This document shows, in pieces, positions 55,162 through 64,000 of a DNA stretch of 64,000 nt (within the stretch, counting starts at the first letter, position 1; each line of letters opens with the position of its first letter). Position numbers and translations under genes: made by a program. The notes below the pieces were generated by a model, which saw only the letters and a list, made by a program, of their open reading frames with translations, had not been told where the DNA came from and did not search any database. The DNA is from Pantoea ananatis LMG 2665 (GTDB taxonomy: Bacteria; Pseudomonadota; Gammaproteobacteria; Enterobacterales; Enterobacteriaceae), in assembly GCF_000710035.2 (NCBI RefSeq), contig NZ_JMJJ01000005.1:682001-746000 (forward strand), read 5' to 3'.

Positions 55162-57447
55162 ATGAACCAAAGTCTGCTCGTTACTAAACGCGATGGCCGC
55201 CAGGAGCGCATTGATCTCGACAAAATTCACCGTGTCCTCGACTGGGCGGCCGAAGGGCTGAACAATGTGTCGGTTTCACAGGTAGAGCTGCGTTCCCACA
55301 TTCAGTTTTATGATGGCATCAAAACGTCTGACATCCATGAAACGATCATCAAGGCCGCTGCAGACCTTATTTCTCGCGATGCCCCTGACTATCAATACCT
55401 TGCCGCCCGCCTGGCAATCTTCCACCTGCGTAAAAAAGCTTACGGTCAGTTTGAACCGCCCGCGCTGTACGATCAGGTTGTTAAGATGGTCGATCTGGGC
55501 AAGTACGATCGCCATCTGCTGGAAGACTACAGCCGTGAAGAGTTCGAGCAGATGGATGGCTTTCTCGACCACTGGCGCGATATGAATTTCTCCTACGCGG
55601 CCGTGAAGCAGTTAGAAGGCAAATACCTGGTTCAGAACCGCGTCTCCGGTGAGATCTACGAAAGTGCCCAGTTCCTGTATATCCTGGTCGCCGCCTGCCT
55701 GTTCTCAGGTTATCCGCGCGATACGCGTATGGATTACATCAAGCGTTTCTACGATGCGATCTCGACCTTCAAAATCTCGCTGCCAACGCCCATAATGTCG
55801 GGAGTGCGTACGCCTACGCGTCAGTTCAGCTCCTGCGTGCTGATTGAGTGCGGCGACAGCCTGGATTCGATCAATGCCACCTCCAGCGCCATTGTGAAAT
55901 ACGTTTCTCAGCGCGCGGGCATTGGTATCAACGCCGGACGTATCCGCGCGCTGGGCAGCCCTATCCGTGGTGGCGAAGCATTCCACACGGGCTGTATCCC
56001 GTTCTATAAGCACTTCCAGACTGCGGTGAAATCCTGTTCGCAGGGCGGCGTTCGTGGCGGCGCAGCCACGCTGTTCTACCCAATGTGGCACCTGGAAGTC
56101 GAAAGCCTGTTAGTGCTGAAAAACAACCGTGGCGTTGAAGGCAACCGCGTGCGTCATATGGACTATGGCGTGCAGCTCAACAAAATGATGTATCAGCGTC
56201 TGCTTAAAGGCGAAGACATCACGCTGTTCAGCCCGTCAGACGTGCCTGGCCTGTACGATGCCTTCTTTGCCGATCAGGATGAGTTTGAGCGCCTCTACAC
56301 CAAATATGAAAAAGACAGCAGCATTCGCAAGCAGCGAGTGAAAGCCGTGGATCTGTTCTCGCTGATGATGCAGGAACGCGCCTCAACGGGCCGTATCTAC
56401 ATCCAGAACGTCGATCACTGCAACACACACAGCCCGTTTGACGCCAGCATCGCGCCGGTTCGCCAGTCTAACCTGTGTCTGGAAATTGCGCTGCCGACCA
56501 AGCCGCTGAGCGACGTCAACGACGAGAACGGTGAAATCGCGCTGTGTACGCTGTCAGCGTTCAACCTGGGCGCCATTGACAGCCTGGACGATCTGGAAGA
56601 GCTGGCGACCCTGGCGGTACGTGCGCTGGATGCCCTGCTCGATTATCAGGATTACCCGATTCCTGCCGCACAACGCGGTGCGATGGGCCGTCGCACGCTG
56701 GGTATTGGCGTGATTAATTTTGCTTACTACCTGGCGAAGCACGGCGTGCGTTACTCCGACGGCAGCGCCAATGGCCTGACGCACAAAACCTTTGAAGCCA
56801 TTCAGTATTACCTGCTGAAAGCCTCAAACGAGCTGGCGAAAGAGCAAGGTGCCTGCCCGTGGTTTAATGAAACCACCTATGCGCAGGGCGTACTGCCGAT
56901 CGACACCTACAAGAAAGATCTGGATGCGATTTGCAATGAGCCGCTGCACCTGGACTGGGAAACCCTGCGTGAGCAGATTAAAACCCACGGTCTGCGTAAC
57001 TCAACGCTTTCTGCGCTGATGCCGTCTGAAACCTCATCGCAGATTTCAAACGCCACCAATGGTATTGAGCCGCCGCGTGGTCATATCAGCATCAAGGCAT
57101 CCAAAGACGGTATTCTGCGTCAGGTGGTGCCGGAGTATGAGCGTCTTAAAGATCAGTACGAACTGCTGTGGGATATGCCCTCCAACGACGGTTACCTGCA
57201 GCTGGTTGGCGTGATGCAGAAATTTATCGATCAGGCGATTTCGTCTAACACCAACTACGATCCGTCACGCTTCCCGAATGGCAAAGTGCCGATGAAGCAG
57301 TTACTGAAAGATCTGCTGACCGCCTATAAGTTCGGCGTGAAGACGCTCTATTATCAAAACACCCGTGATGGTGCGGAAGATGCGCAGGATGATCTGGCAC
57401 CTTCTATTCAGGATGATGGCTGCGAAAGCGGCGCCTGTAAGATCTGA
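55162..57447 (+). CDS. nrdA: ribonucleoside-diphosphate reductase 1, alpha subunit
   Basis: A 761-residue class Ia reductase large subunit, the same length as E. coli NrdA. It has an N-terminal ATP-cone ('LLVTKRDGRQERIDLDKIHRVL'), the active-site Cys225 region 'RQFSSCVLIECGDS', the Cys439 radical site in 'SNLCLEIALP', and the C-terminal redox pair Cys754/Cys759 in 'GCESGACKI'. It reduces ribonucleotides to deoxyribonucleotides together with NrdB. The start has AAAGGT upstream. First gene of nrdA-nrdB-yfaE. Confidence 0.98.
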   Translation: MNQSLLVTKRDGRQERIDLDKIHRVLDWAAEGLNNVSVSQVELRSHIQFYDGIKTSDIHETIIKAAADLISRDAPDYQYLAARLAIFHLRKKAYGQFEPPALYDQVVKMVDLGKYDRHLLEDYSREEFEQMDGFLDHWRDMNFSYAAVKQLEGKYLVQNRVSGEIYESAQFLYILVAACLFSGYPRDTRMDYIKRFYDAISTFKISLPTPIMSGVRTPTRQFSSCVLIECGDSLDSINATSSAIVKYVSQRAGIGINAGRIRALGSPIRGGEAFHTGCIPFYKHFQTAVKSCSQGGVRGGAATLFYPMWHLEVESLLVLKNNRGVEGNRVRHMDYGVQLNKMMYQRLLKGEDITLFSPSDVPGLYDAFFADQDEFERLYTKYEKDSSIRKQRVKAVDLFSLMMQERASTGRIYIQNVDHCNTHSPFDASIAPVRQSNLCLEIALPTKPLSDVNDENGEIALCTLSAFNLGAIDSLDDLEELATLAVRALDALLDYQDYPIPAAQRGAMGRRTLGIGVINFAYYLAKHGVRYSDGSANGLTHKTFEAIQYYLLKASNELAKEQGACPWFNETTYAQGVLPIDTYKKDLDAICNEPLHLDWETLREQIKTHGLRNSTLSALMPSETSSQISNATNGIEPPRGHISIKASKDGILRQVVPEYERLKDQYELLWDMPSNDGYLQLVGVMQKFIDQAISSNTNYDPSRFPNGKVPMKQLLKDLLTAYKFGVKTLYYQNTRDGAEDAQDDLAPSIQDDGCESGACKI

Positions 57448-57525
57448 CGGTCGGGCGGGAGCCATTCCCGCCCACATTTTCCCGCGAGGCCGGTGCTGAG
57501 CCTCGTCTACATTGGACAGTTTTTT

Positions 57526-58656
57526 ATGGCTTACTCCACTTTTTCTCAGAATAAAAATGACCAGTTGAAAGAGCCGATGTTTTTCGGTCAGTCCGTTAAC
57601 GTGGCCCGTTTTGACCAGCAGAAATACGATATCTTTGAAAAGCTGATCGAAAAGCAGCTTTCGTTCTTCTGGCGTCCTGAAGAGGTCGATGTTTCACGCG
57701 ATCGTATCGATTACCAGGCCCTGCCCGATCACGAAAAACACATTTTTATCAGCAACCTGAAATATCAGACGCTGCTGGACTCCATTCAGGGACGCAGCCC
57801 TAACGTGGCGCTGCTGCCGCTGATCTCCATTCCTGAGCTGGAAACCTGGATCGAAACCTGGGCATTCTCAGAGACAATCCACTCACGCTCCTACACCCAC
57901 ATCATTCGTAACATCGTAAACGACCCGGCGGTGGTGTTTGACGATATCGTGACCAACCAGCAGATTCTGGCACGTGCTCAGGATATCTCGCAGTACTACG
58001 ATGATCTGATTGAGATGACCAGCTACTGGCATCTGTTAGGTGAAGGCACCCATCAGGTTAACGGTAAGTCCGTCACCGTCAGCCTGCGTGCCCTGAAAAA
58101 GCAGTTGTATATCTGTCTGATGAGCGTCAACGCGCTGGAAGCCATCCGTTTCTATGTCAGCTTTGCCTGCTCGTTTGCGTTTGCCGAGCGTGAGCTGATG
58201 GAAGGCAATGCGAAAATCATCAAGCTGATTGCCCGCGACGAAGCCTTACATCTGACCGGTACTCAGCACATGCTAAACCTGCTGCGCACTGGCGAAGACG
58301 ATCCTGAGATGAAAGAGATCGCCGCCGAATGTCGTGAAGAGTGTTTTGAACTGTTCAAAAAAGCGGCACTACAGGAAAAAGAGTGGGCGGAATACCTGTT
58401 CAGCGGCGGTTCGATGATCGGCCTGAACAAAGATATCCTGTGTCAGTATATTGAATACATTACCAATATTCGTATGCAGGCGGTTGGCCTCGATCTGCCT
58501 TTCGAAACGCGTTCTAACCCGATTCCCTGGATCAACGCCTGGCTGGTGTCGGACAACGTACAGGTGGCCCCGCAGGAAGTGGAAGTCAGCTCCTATCTGG
58601 TCGGTCAGATTGACTCCGAAGTGGGCGAAAACGACTTCGACGATTTCCAGTTGTAA
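57526..58656 (+). CDS. nrdB: ribonucleoside-diphosphate reductase 1, beta subunit
   Basis: A 376-residue radical-bearing small subunit, the same length as E. coli NrdB. It starts '[13 protein letters not shown]' at 57526; an in-frame ATG-less extension upstream is not used. Diiron ligands are in '[18 protein letters not shown]' and '[17 protein letters not shown]', and the tail '[11 protein letters not shown]' is the NrdA-docking peptide. It holds the tyrosyl radical. It lies 78 bases after nrdA and overlaps yfaE by one base (TAATG). Confidence 0.98.
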   Translation: MAYSTFSQNKNDQLKEPMFFGQSVNVARFDQQKYDIFEKLIEKQLSFFWRPEEVDVSRDRIDYQALPDHEKHIFISNLKYQTLLDSIQGRSPNVALLPLISIPELETWIETWAFSETIHSRSYTHIIRNIVNDPAVVFDDIVTNQQILARAQDISQYYDDLIEMTSYWHLLGEGTHQVNGKSVTVSLRALKKQLYICLMSVNALEAIRFYVSFACSFAFAERELMEGNAKIIKLIARDEALHLTGTQHMLNLLRTGEDDPEMKEIAAECREECFELFKKAALQEKEWAEYLFSGGSMIGLNKDILCQYIEYITNIRMQAVGLDLPFETRSNPIPWINAWLVSDNVQVAPQEVEVSSYLVGQIDSEVGENDFDDFQL

Positions 58657-58919
58657 TGATGAGCCGTTCCGTTGTTATTCTGCGCAGTTCCGGTACCCGA
58701 CTGGAGGGCGCAGACGATCACCCTAACCTGCTGACGATGCTGGAAGCCAACAACCTGTGTGTTGAATTCCAGTGCCGTGAGGGCTATTGCGGCTCCTGCC
58801 GGATGCGGCTACTGAGCGGCGAAGTCGACTACGCGGAAAAGCCGCTGGCGTTTATTGAGCAGGGCGAGATCCTGCCCTGCTGCTGTAAGGCGAAGGGCGA
58901 GATCGAGCTTGAACTCTAG
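58656..58919 (+). CDS. yfaE: YfaE, [2Fe-2S] ferredoxin for NrdB cofactor maintenance
   Basis: An 87-residue plant-type ferredoxin. The cluster cysteines are Cys40, Cys45 and Cys48 in 'CREGYCGSC' plus one of Cys75-77 in 'LPCCCKAK'. It supplies electrons to rebuild the diferric-tyrosyl radical of NrdB. The start is an ATGATG pair overlapping the nrdB stop, showing translational coupling. Confidence 0.96.
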   Translation: MMSRSVVILRSSGTRLEGADDHPNLLTMLEANNLCVEFQCREGYCGSCRMRLLSGEVDYAEKPLAFIEQGEILPCCCKAKGEIELEL

Positions 58920-58938
58920 GCACGCATCTCAGGCAGTT

Positions 58939-58975
58939 AAAAAACCGTCATTCCAACCGAATGGCGGTTTTTTTT
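58939..58975 (+). terminator. nrdAB-yfaE terminator
   Basis: An 11-base stem, AACCGTCATTC with GAATGGCGGTT (one G-T pair), around CAACC and followed by eight Ts. Confidence 0.85.
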
Positions 58976-58986
58976 CTGGCGCTGGC

Positions 58987-59052
58987 TCAGGGAATACGGG
59001 CAATCACCTTGATTTCAAAATCGAAGCCTGCCAGCCAGGTGAGATCAACAAC
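58987..59052 (-). pseudogene. possible C-terminal remnant of a RidA-family gene
   Basis: The minus-strand reading ends '...DFEIKVIARIP' and a stop at 58987, which resembles the last strand of RidA/YjgF-family deaminases. Upstream the frame stays open for only a dozen more codons with unlikely composition ('LTVLCCGRG'), and no rest of such a gene is present between it and yfaY. If real, it is a scar of a deleted gene. The evidence is a short motif only. Confidence 0.3.
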
Positions 59053-59155
59053 GCCACGTCCGCAGCATAAAACCGTCAGCGCGCGCCGCTTAACGTTTTG
59101 TCGGCGCTTTCATAAGACAGGCTTGGCGACGCCAGCCCCTTACGTAAGCTCAGGC

Positions 59156-60352
59156 TTAGTGCTTCACCGTTTCGATCACATCGATCCAACCGTGCCCTGT
59201 GCTTACCTCACTGCCGTGTAGCCAACGGCGCAACATGTTCATCGCCATCATCGCCACCACTTTTTGCCGGGTTTCCAGATTATGACGACCGTGGTTAAAC
59301 TTCACGCGTTGTCCCCAGGTCGCCTCCGGCGTGTGTAGCGCAACGGAAATCTCGCCTTCGCTCAGGTTGCCGACCGACAGGGCCAACGGCGTCTGCAGCC
59401 TCGCCGCCAGCGCCTGCGTGCGCATCACCTGTACCTCAAGGCTTTCGTCCTGCTGCGGCAGAATTTCGGTGGCGCTCAGGGGAACCTCAGCCGAAGCCAA
59501 CTGCCAGTTGAGTAACCCCGCCGTGTACTGCTCGCTGATTGCGAGACGTAGGTTACGTTGATTCAGTTCTCGCGCCAACAGCGCAGGCAGCCCCTCCAAC
59601 CCTTCAAAAATCGTGCATTCCGCCAGCAGTAAACGCACCTGCTGCCAGACCTGCTCCATCGCCACGCGCTGTGAGGCAGGCCCGGTGAGCTTAATTTCGA
59701 TAATGGGCATTGATGAACGGTAGCCCATCAACACGTTTTCCGGCAGCGCCAGCGGCTCCAGTTCATTAGCAATATCGCTTTCACCCCGACCAAAGGTCGT
59801 CAGCCGCAGGCACAGCGGCGGCTCTGGCAGGTCAAATTTATTTTTCAGGCGGGGGATGATTTGTTGTTCAACCATCACTTTAAATTCAGAGGGTACGCCG
59901 GGGGTAAAAAACAGCCAGCAACGGTTGAGCTGCAGGGCAAATCCACAGGCGGTGCCGACCGGATTATCGAGCATTTCGGCATTGGCAGGAATTTCGGCCT
60001 GTTTGCGATTGCTGTCGGCCATCACACGTCCACGACTGGCGAACCAGGCTTCCATAGTTTCAAGCCAGGCTTCCTGCATCACCAGTTCAACGCCACTCGC
60101 CATCGCAGCCGCCTGGGCGCTAAGGTCATCAGATGTGGGCCCCAGGCCGCCGTTAACGATGAGCACATCCGCTTCAAGACTACGTGCCTGTAAGGTCTCA
60201 ACCAGGGACGACAGGGAATCACCTACTGTTGTACGGCTGGTCATCGGCATTCCGTGCTGAAACAACACATCAGCCAGCCAGGCCGCGTTGGTATCGACGA
60301 TTTGACCGTGTAACACTTCATCGCCCGTGGACAGCATTTCGACTCTAATCAC
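59156..60352 (-). CDS. yfaY: YfaY, CinA-like nucleotide/NMN deamidase family protein
   Basis: A 398-residue protein (E. coli YfaY is 400). The N-terminal MoaB/CinA domain has 'VEMLSTGDEVLHGQIVDTNAAWLADVLF', 'VLIVNGGLGPTSDDLSAQA' and 'FFTPGVPSEFKVMV'. The C-terminal half is a degenerate CinA_C domain: the usual 'AESCTGG' motif of active NMN deamidases appears as 'SEQYTAG', so deamidase activity is doubtful. The start is GTG at 60352 with AAGGAG seven bases upstream. Confidence 0.93.
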   Translation of the reverse strand: MIRVEMLSTGDEVLHGQIVDTNAAWLADVLFQHGMPMTSRTTVGDSLSSLVETLQARSLEADVLIVNGGLGPTSDDLSAQAAAMASGVELVMQEAWLETMEAWFASRGRVMADSNRKQAEIPANAEMLDNPVGTACGFALQLNRCWLFFTPGVPSEFKVMVEQQIIPRLKNKFDLPEPPLCLRLTTFGRGESDIANELEPLALPENVLMGYRSSMPIIEIKLTGPASQRVAMEQVWQQVRLLLAECTIFEGLEGLPALLARELNQRNLRLAISEQYTAGLLNWQLASAEVPLSATEILPQQDESLEVQVMRTQALAARLQTPLALSVGNLSEGEISVALHTPEATWGQRVKFNHGRHNLETRQKVVAMMAMNMLRRWLHGSEVSTGHGWIDVIETVKH

Positions 60353-60551
60353 GTTCTTTCTCCTTGTGCCATTAGGTTCACTTTAGAAAGCCCCTGCGTA
60401 AAACACAATCTGTAAGGGAGATTTAGCGTCGAATAAGGCCGCGTCTGGCGAGAGGATAAGGAGGAGATAAGAAGCAGGCAAGGGATGTTGAGAAAGCGCA
60501 AACGGACAGGAGTGAGCCTGCCCGTTGTACGTATTGCACTACGCGTTTAGC

Positions 60552-60863
60552 TTAACGGCGAGCCAGCAGCAGGCCTAAAACCAGCCCTGCCGTTGCACCG
60601 ATACCGATGCCCTTCCACGGTTTCTCATGGACGTAATCGTCGGCACGGTAAGCAACCTGTTTAGCACGATAGTAGTAGCTATCGGACGCCTGACTAACAC
60701 GTGACTTTACATCTTCCAGCGCTCGTTCAGCTTTGGTTTTCAGTTCGATGTATTTCTGGTCGGCCGGATCCCCTGATGACTTCAGCACTTCTTCCAGCGT
60801 TTCGGTCAGCAGTGCGATATCGTCGTCATAGCCTGTTTCAAAAGATTCAGTCTGTTTTACCAT
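60552..60863 (-). CDS. elaB: ElaB, tail-anchored membrane and ribosome-associated protein
   Basis: A 103-residue protein of the ElaB/YqjD/YgaM (DUF883) family. A coiled-coil body ('LTETLEEVLKSSGDPADQKYIELKTKAERALEDVK') is followed by 'YRADDYVHEKPWKGIGIGA' and a C-terminal membrane helix ending 'LGLLLARR'. The E. coli protein anchors to the inner membrane, binds ribosomes in stationary phase and is linked to stress tolerance. The start at 60863 has GGAGG five bases upstream; two nearer ATGs just upstream are less well spaced. Usually RpoS-dependent. Confidence 0.95.
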   Translation of the reverse strand: MVKQTESFETGYDDDIALLTETLEEVLKSSGDPADQKYIELKTKAERALEDVKSRVSQASDSYYYRAKQVAYRADDYVHEKPWKGIGIGATAGLVLGLLLARR

Positions 60864-61206
60864 CATTTCCTCCATGTGAATTGCAAAGCACCTGGTTAAC
60901 TATAGTCACAAAACAGGGCTTTGCGTGGAACTCCGCCAGGAATTGCCTGAAAATCAGCGTGAGTAAACAAAACGGCAGTGAATCTGTGTCACGCTGGGCG
61001 CTACGCAAAGAAGTGTAAGAGATGGCCTGCTGGCAGCGATTTCGCTTCGCTTATTTGATTTATCTGATAAATTTTCAACGAAATGAATTTTTATCTACGC
61101 CGACTGTCGTACCCAGCTGTTGCCTGTAATAATCAGGCCATGTGCATATCAATGCGCTGACACGACAGTCACAGCAAACTCGAACAGCTAAGGAATGATC
61201 TCTGGC
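60864..61206. promoter_or_regulatory. divergent region between elaB and opgD
   Basis: About 340 bases that should carry both promoters. It is AT-rich around 61060-61095. I see no clear hexamer pair, repeat or RNA gene. Confidence 0.35.
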
Positions 61207-62865
61207 ATGAATCGCAGAATGTTTATGAAAGCGTCAATGGCCTTTTCCGCCGTAAGCGGTATGACAGGCTTATCAACGCTGTTCGCGCAATCCGCCTGGG
61301 CAGATGATGGCATTGCTGACGGAACCGCAGTACGCTTCGATTTCGATGAGTTGAAGAAGAATGCGGCCGCGCTGGCTAAAAAACCCTGGGGCGGCGCACC
61401 CGGCCCCCTTCCCCCCACGTTGGCAACCCTGACACCACAGGCATACAACGACATTCAGTATGATGCCAACCACTCTCTGTGGAACAATATTCCCAATCGC
61501 GAACTGGATGTGCAGTTCTTCCACGTAGGCATGGGATTTAAACGCCGCATCCGCATGTTCTCTGTGGACAGCGCCAGTCGTGAAGCACGCGAAATTCATT
61601 TTCGTCCTGAGTTGTTTAACTACAACGATGCCAAAGTCGATACCAAACAACTGCAGGGTAAAACGGATCTTGGCTTTGCCGGTTTCCGCGCCTTCAAAAA
61701 ACCTGAGCTAGCCCGCCGCGACATTGTCTCGTTTCTGGGTGCCAGCTATTTCCGCGCGGTCGATGACACTTATCAGTACGGCCTGTCCGCGCGTGGCGTG
61801 GCCATCAACACCTTCAGCAACGGTCAGGAAGAGTTTCCAGACTTTACGGCCTTCTGGTTTGAAACGCCGAAAGCGGAAGACACCACTTTTACCTGCTATG
61901 CCTTACTGGACGGTGCCAGCATCACCGGGGCCTATAAGTTTGTCATTCACTGCGAAGCAGAACGCGTGGTCATGGAGATTGAGAATCATCTCTTTGCCCG
62001 CAAGGACATTCGTCAGTTAGGCATCTCGCCGATGACCAGCATGTTCAGCTGCGGCACCAACGAACGCCGGATGTGTAACACCTATCATCCGCAGATTCAT
62101 GACTCCGATCGCCTGGCGATGTGGAGCGGCAAAGGTGAATGGATTGCCCGGCCGTTAAATAATCCTCAGCGCCTGCAGTTCAACGCCTACGAAGACGAAA
62201 ACCCGCGCGGCTTTGGCCTGCTCCAGCTTGACCATGACTTTGAGAACTATCAGGACGTGATTGGCTGGTATAACAAACGCCCAAGCCTGTGGGTGGAACC
62301 GGTAGGCAAATGGGGCAAAGGCGCCATTAACCTGATGGAAATTCCAACCACCGGCGAAACGCTTGATAACATCGTCTGCTTCTGGCAGCCCGCAGAGCCG
62401 ATCAAAGCCGGTAGCGAATACAATTTTGCCTACAAGCTTTACTGGAGCGCCCTGCCGCCCGTTCAGAGCGATCTGGCCCGCGTAGATGCGACCCGCACCG
62501 GCATTGGTGGTTTCCCCGAAGGCTGGGCGCCGGGCGAGCACTTCCCGGATGTCTGGTGCCGCCGTTTCGCTGTGGACTTTATCGGCGGCGACTTGCAGGC
62601 AGCCGCACCGAAAGGCATTGAACCGGTGATTACGGTTTCCTCAGGCACCTTTAAACAGGTAGAGATCCTGTATGTCGAACCGATAAAAGGTTACCGCATC
62701 CTGTTCGACTGGTATCCCAACAGCGACAGCGTACAGCCCGTCGAGATGCGCCTGTTCCTGCGCACCAAAGACGAAACCCTGAGTGAGACCTGGCTCTATC
62801 AGTATGTGCCACCGCCGCCGGACCAGCGTAAATACGTTGACGATCGCCAGATGACCGTAAGCTAA
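61207..62865 (+). CDS. opgD: OpgD (MdoD), osmoregulated periplasmic glucan backbone protein
   Basis: A 552-residue protein (E. coli OpgD is 551). The twin-arginine signal '[19 protein letters not shown]' ends near 'SAWADD', and the body matches the OpgG/OpgD family: '[17 protein letters not shown]', '[13 protein letters not shown]', '[20 protein letters not shown]'. OpgD shapes the branching or length of periplasmic glucans, and recent work treats the family as beta-1,2-glucanases. The start at 61207 is chosen by match to E. coli 'MDRRRF'; an ATG four codons earlier directly abuts AAGGA and is less likely. In E. coli opgD is elsewhere on the chromosome, so its place between elaB and elaA is lineage-specific. 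Confidence 0.96.
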   Translation: MNRRMFMKASMAFSAVSGMTGLSTLFAQSAWADDGIADGTAVRFDFDELKKNAAALAKKPWGGAPGPLPPTLATLTPQAYNDIQYDANHSLWNNIPNRELDVQFFHVGMGFKRRIRMFSVDSASREAREIHFRPELFNYNDAKVDTKQLQGKTDLGFAGFRAFKKPELARRDIVSFLGASYFRAVDDTYQYGLSARGVAINTFSNGQEEFPDFTAFWFETPKAEDTTFTCYALLDGASITGAYKFVIHCEAERVVMEIENHLFARKDIRQLGISPMTSMFSCGTNERRMCNTYHPQIHDSDRLAMWSGKGEWIARPLNNPQRLQFNAYEDENPRGFGLLQLDHDFENYQDVIGWYNKRPSLWVEPVGKWGKGAINLMEIPTTGETLDNIVCFWQPAEPIKAGSEYNFAYKLYWSALPPVQSDLARVDATRTGIGGFPEGWAPGEHFPDVWCRRFAVDFIGGDLQAAAPKGIEPVITVSSGTFKQVEILYVEPIKGYRILFDWYPNSDSVQPVEMRLFLRTKDETLSETWLYQYVPPPPDQRKYVDDRQMTVS

Positions 62866-62882
62866 CGCTTCCCTCTCACGTG

Positions 62883-62920
62883 AAATGCATCTCAGGCCAA
62901 CCGCCGGGATGCATTTTTTT
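62883..62920 (+). terminator. opgD terminator
   Basis: A nine-base stem, AAATGCATC with GATGCATTT, followed by a run of Ts, 17 bases after the opgD stop. It also lies just beyond the convergent elaA. Confidence 0.75.
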
Positions 62921-62954
62921 TGCCCCACAGGGCATCTGAGCCGTTAGCGGCGCT

Positions 62955-63413
62955 TTACTGCCCTGCTCTGCGCATATCGATATGGGGAATACCGTCCTCA
63001 AGATAGCTGTCGCTGACCGTGATAAAGCCATGTCGCTGGTAGAACGCCTCAAGATGCGCCTGAGCAGAGAGAAACTGTGAATGCCCCGGCCAGTGCTGCT
63101 CACAACTGGCGATTGCCTGTGTCATCAGCTGGTTGCCTAAGTTCAGGCCACGAGCCTTACTGGATATGAGCACGCGTCCGATTTTCACCTCTGCCCCCGC
63201 GCGATCGGGTGACAATATGCGCGCGTAGGCCAGCAGATCCCCCTGCGCCATGCCGAGAATGTGACGATTCTCGCCCTGCAAATCCAGGCCATCGACGTCC
63301 AGATAGGCGCACTGCTGCTCCACGACGAATACCTCACAGCGTAAAGCCAGCGCCGCGTAGAGCTGCGGAACGCTTAAGGCTTGATGCTGAAGATCCAGCC
63401 AACTGATATGCAT
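62955..63413 (-). CDS. elaA: ElaA, GNAT-family acetyltransferase
   Basis: A 152-residue protein (E. coli ElaA is 153). Signatures are 'LRCEVFVVEQQCAYLDVDG', the acetyl-CoA loop 'IGRVLISSKARGLNLGNQLM', and 'FYQRHGFITVSDSYLEDGIPHIDM'. The natural acceptor is not established. The start has AAGGA seven bases upstream. Confidence 0.95.
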   Translation of the reverse strand: MHISWLDLQHQALSVPQLYAALALRCEVFVVEQQCAYLDVDGLDLQGENRHILGMAQGDLLAYARILSPDRAGAEVKIGRVLISSKARGLNLGNQLMTQAIASCEQHWPGHSQFLSAQAHLEAFYQRHGFITVSDSYLEDGIPHIDMRRAGQ

Positions 63414-63453
63414 GTCTTATCCTTACTAAAATGGGCCGCCTGCCCGGGAGGCA

Positions 63454-64000
63454 TCACATCACTTTACCGCGCCGGCCTTTCTGCAGCCAGTGAAGATAAT
63501 GTTGAGGCCAGGCCATGGTCGGCGTGCCGGGTTTTCCCATACCAAAGCCATGCCCGCCCGTGAGATAGCGCACCAGCTCGACGTCAACCTGATGCTGTTG
63601 GCAGGCGCTGGCCATGATCAGGGTGTTATGGGGATCGGAAACCGGATCGTCTTCGGCCTGGACCAGAAAAAAGGGAGGCGATGTCGATGACACGTAATTC
63701 TGAACCGACCAGACTGCGTCCTCTGCCGCCGTCGCATGCGTTCCCACCAACATACGGTGCGTTGCGGTGTGCGTATAGGGCGCTTCCAGGGTGATCACCG
63801 GATAGATCAGCGCCGCCCCGTCAGCATAAGCTGGCGCACTGTCCAACGCATCAAGGGCAGCATAGCTTTGAAAGTCATGGCGCGTCACAGCCATTCCGAG
63901 TAAATGCCCACCCGCGGAAAAACCCAGCACCGAGAGCCGCTTTGCCTGCGGCCGTAACAGCCGCAGCGCGCGCTGGGCATCCTGCAGCGCGACTATGTTG
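63454..64000 (-). CDS. alpha/beta hydrolase, acetyl-esterase type, cut by the window edge
   Basis: The C-terminal 181 codons of a hydrolase that runs off the right edge. The nucleophile elbow is 'GFSAGGHL' (G-x-S-x-G), the acid is in 'VQAEDDPVSDP' and the catalytic His in 'TGGHGFG', so a complete Ser-Asp-His triad is present. The type is close to BD-FAE / acetyl xylan esterases such as those acting on decorated sugars. The frame continues upstream of an in-frame GTG at 63930, so that is not the start. Substrate unknown. Confidence 0.85.
   Translation of the reverse strand, partial: NIVALQDAQRALRLLRPQAKRLSVLGFSAGGHLLGMAVTRHDFQSYAALDALDSAPAYADGAALIYPVITLEAPYTHTATHRMLVGTHATAAEDAVWSVQNYVSSTSPPFFLVQAEDDPVSDPHNTLIMASACQQHQVDVELVRYLTGGHGFGMGKPGTPTMAWPQHYLHWLQKGRRGKVM

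Noticed and set aside
1..64000. tRNA, rRNA, prophage or intact insertion sequence
   Set aside because: No cloverleaf-like, ribosomal, integrase or transposase sequence was recognised on either strand.

Overview
The window is a chromosomal segment of a member of the Enterobacterales, most likely an Erwiniaceae-type organism such as Pantoea or Erwinia. The core gene order ompC-micF / rcsD-rcsB / rcsC / gyrA / ubiG / nrdA-nrdB-yfaE / yfaY / elaB / elaA follows the E. coli map, with apbE-alkB-yojI next to ompC. It departs from E. coli in having no ada beside alkB, opgD between elaB and elaA, and several insertions. The genus call is inferred from gene order and divergence alone.

Bases 1-10005 hold a self-contained TonB-dependent import island in two divergent units. 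On the minus strand are an outer-membrane receptor with a signalling (STN) domain, a YddA/SbmA-type ABC protein, a thioredoxin-fusion protein and the start of a TldD/PmbA-like protease gene that runs off the left edge. On the plus strand are a FecI-type sigma factor, a FecR-type regulator with a twin-arginine signal, and a dedicated tonB-exbB-exbD. Receptor, transporter, reductase and protease form a plausible route for bringing in a peptide-like, perhaps metal-binding, ligand and dismantling it in the cytoplasm. This is the best candidate for an undescribed system here.

Bases 10438-16057 hold a GH51 arabinofuranosidase with a GPH-family sugar transporter, a YbdG-like mechanosensitive channel and a 67-residue gene preceded by a good candidate PhoB box. 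Bases 16139-21700 hold yojI, alkB, apbE, two small open frames, ompC and the small RNA micF, with ompC and micF control regions resembling those of E. coli.

Bases 21876-41022 are a BapA/LapA-type biofilm adhesin locus: a 4597-residue type I secreted adhesin with about 41 Ig-like repeats, followed by its outer-membrane factor, ABC protein and membrane-fusion protein. It sits between micF and the Rcs genes. Five of the repeats are nearly identical at the DNA level.

Bases 41717-64000 are mostly core: an MFS transporter, rcsD, rcsB, rcsC, gyrA, ubiG, nrdA, nrdB, yfaE, yfaY, elaB, opgD, elaA and a partial alpha/beta hydrolase. An AT-rich three-gene cassette of unknown function (52413-53700) lies between gyrA and ubiG. 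No tRNA, rRNA, CRISPR array or intact insertion sequence was seen.
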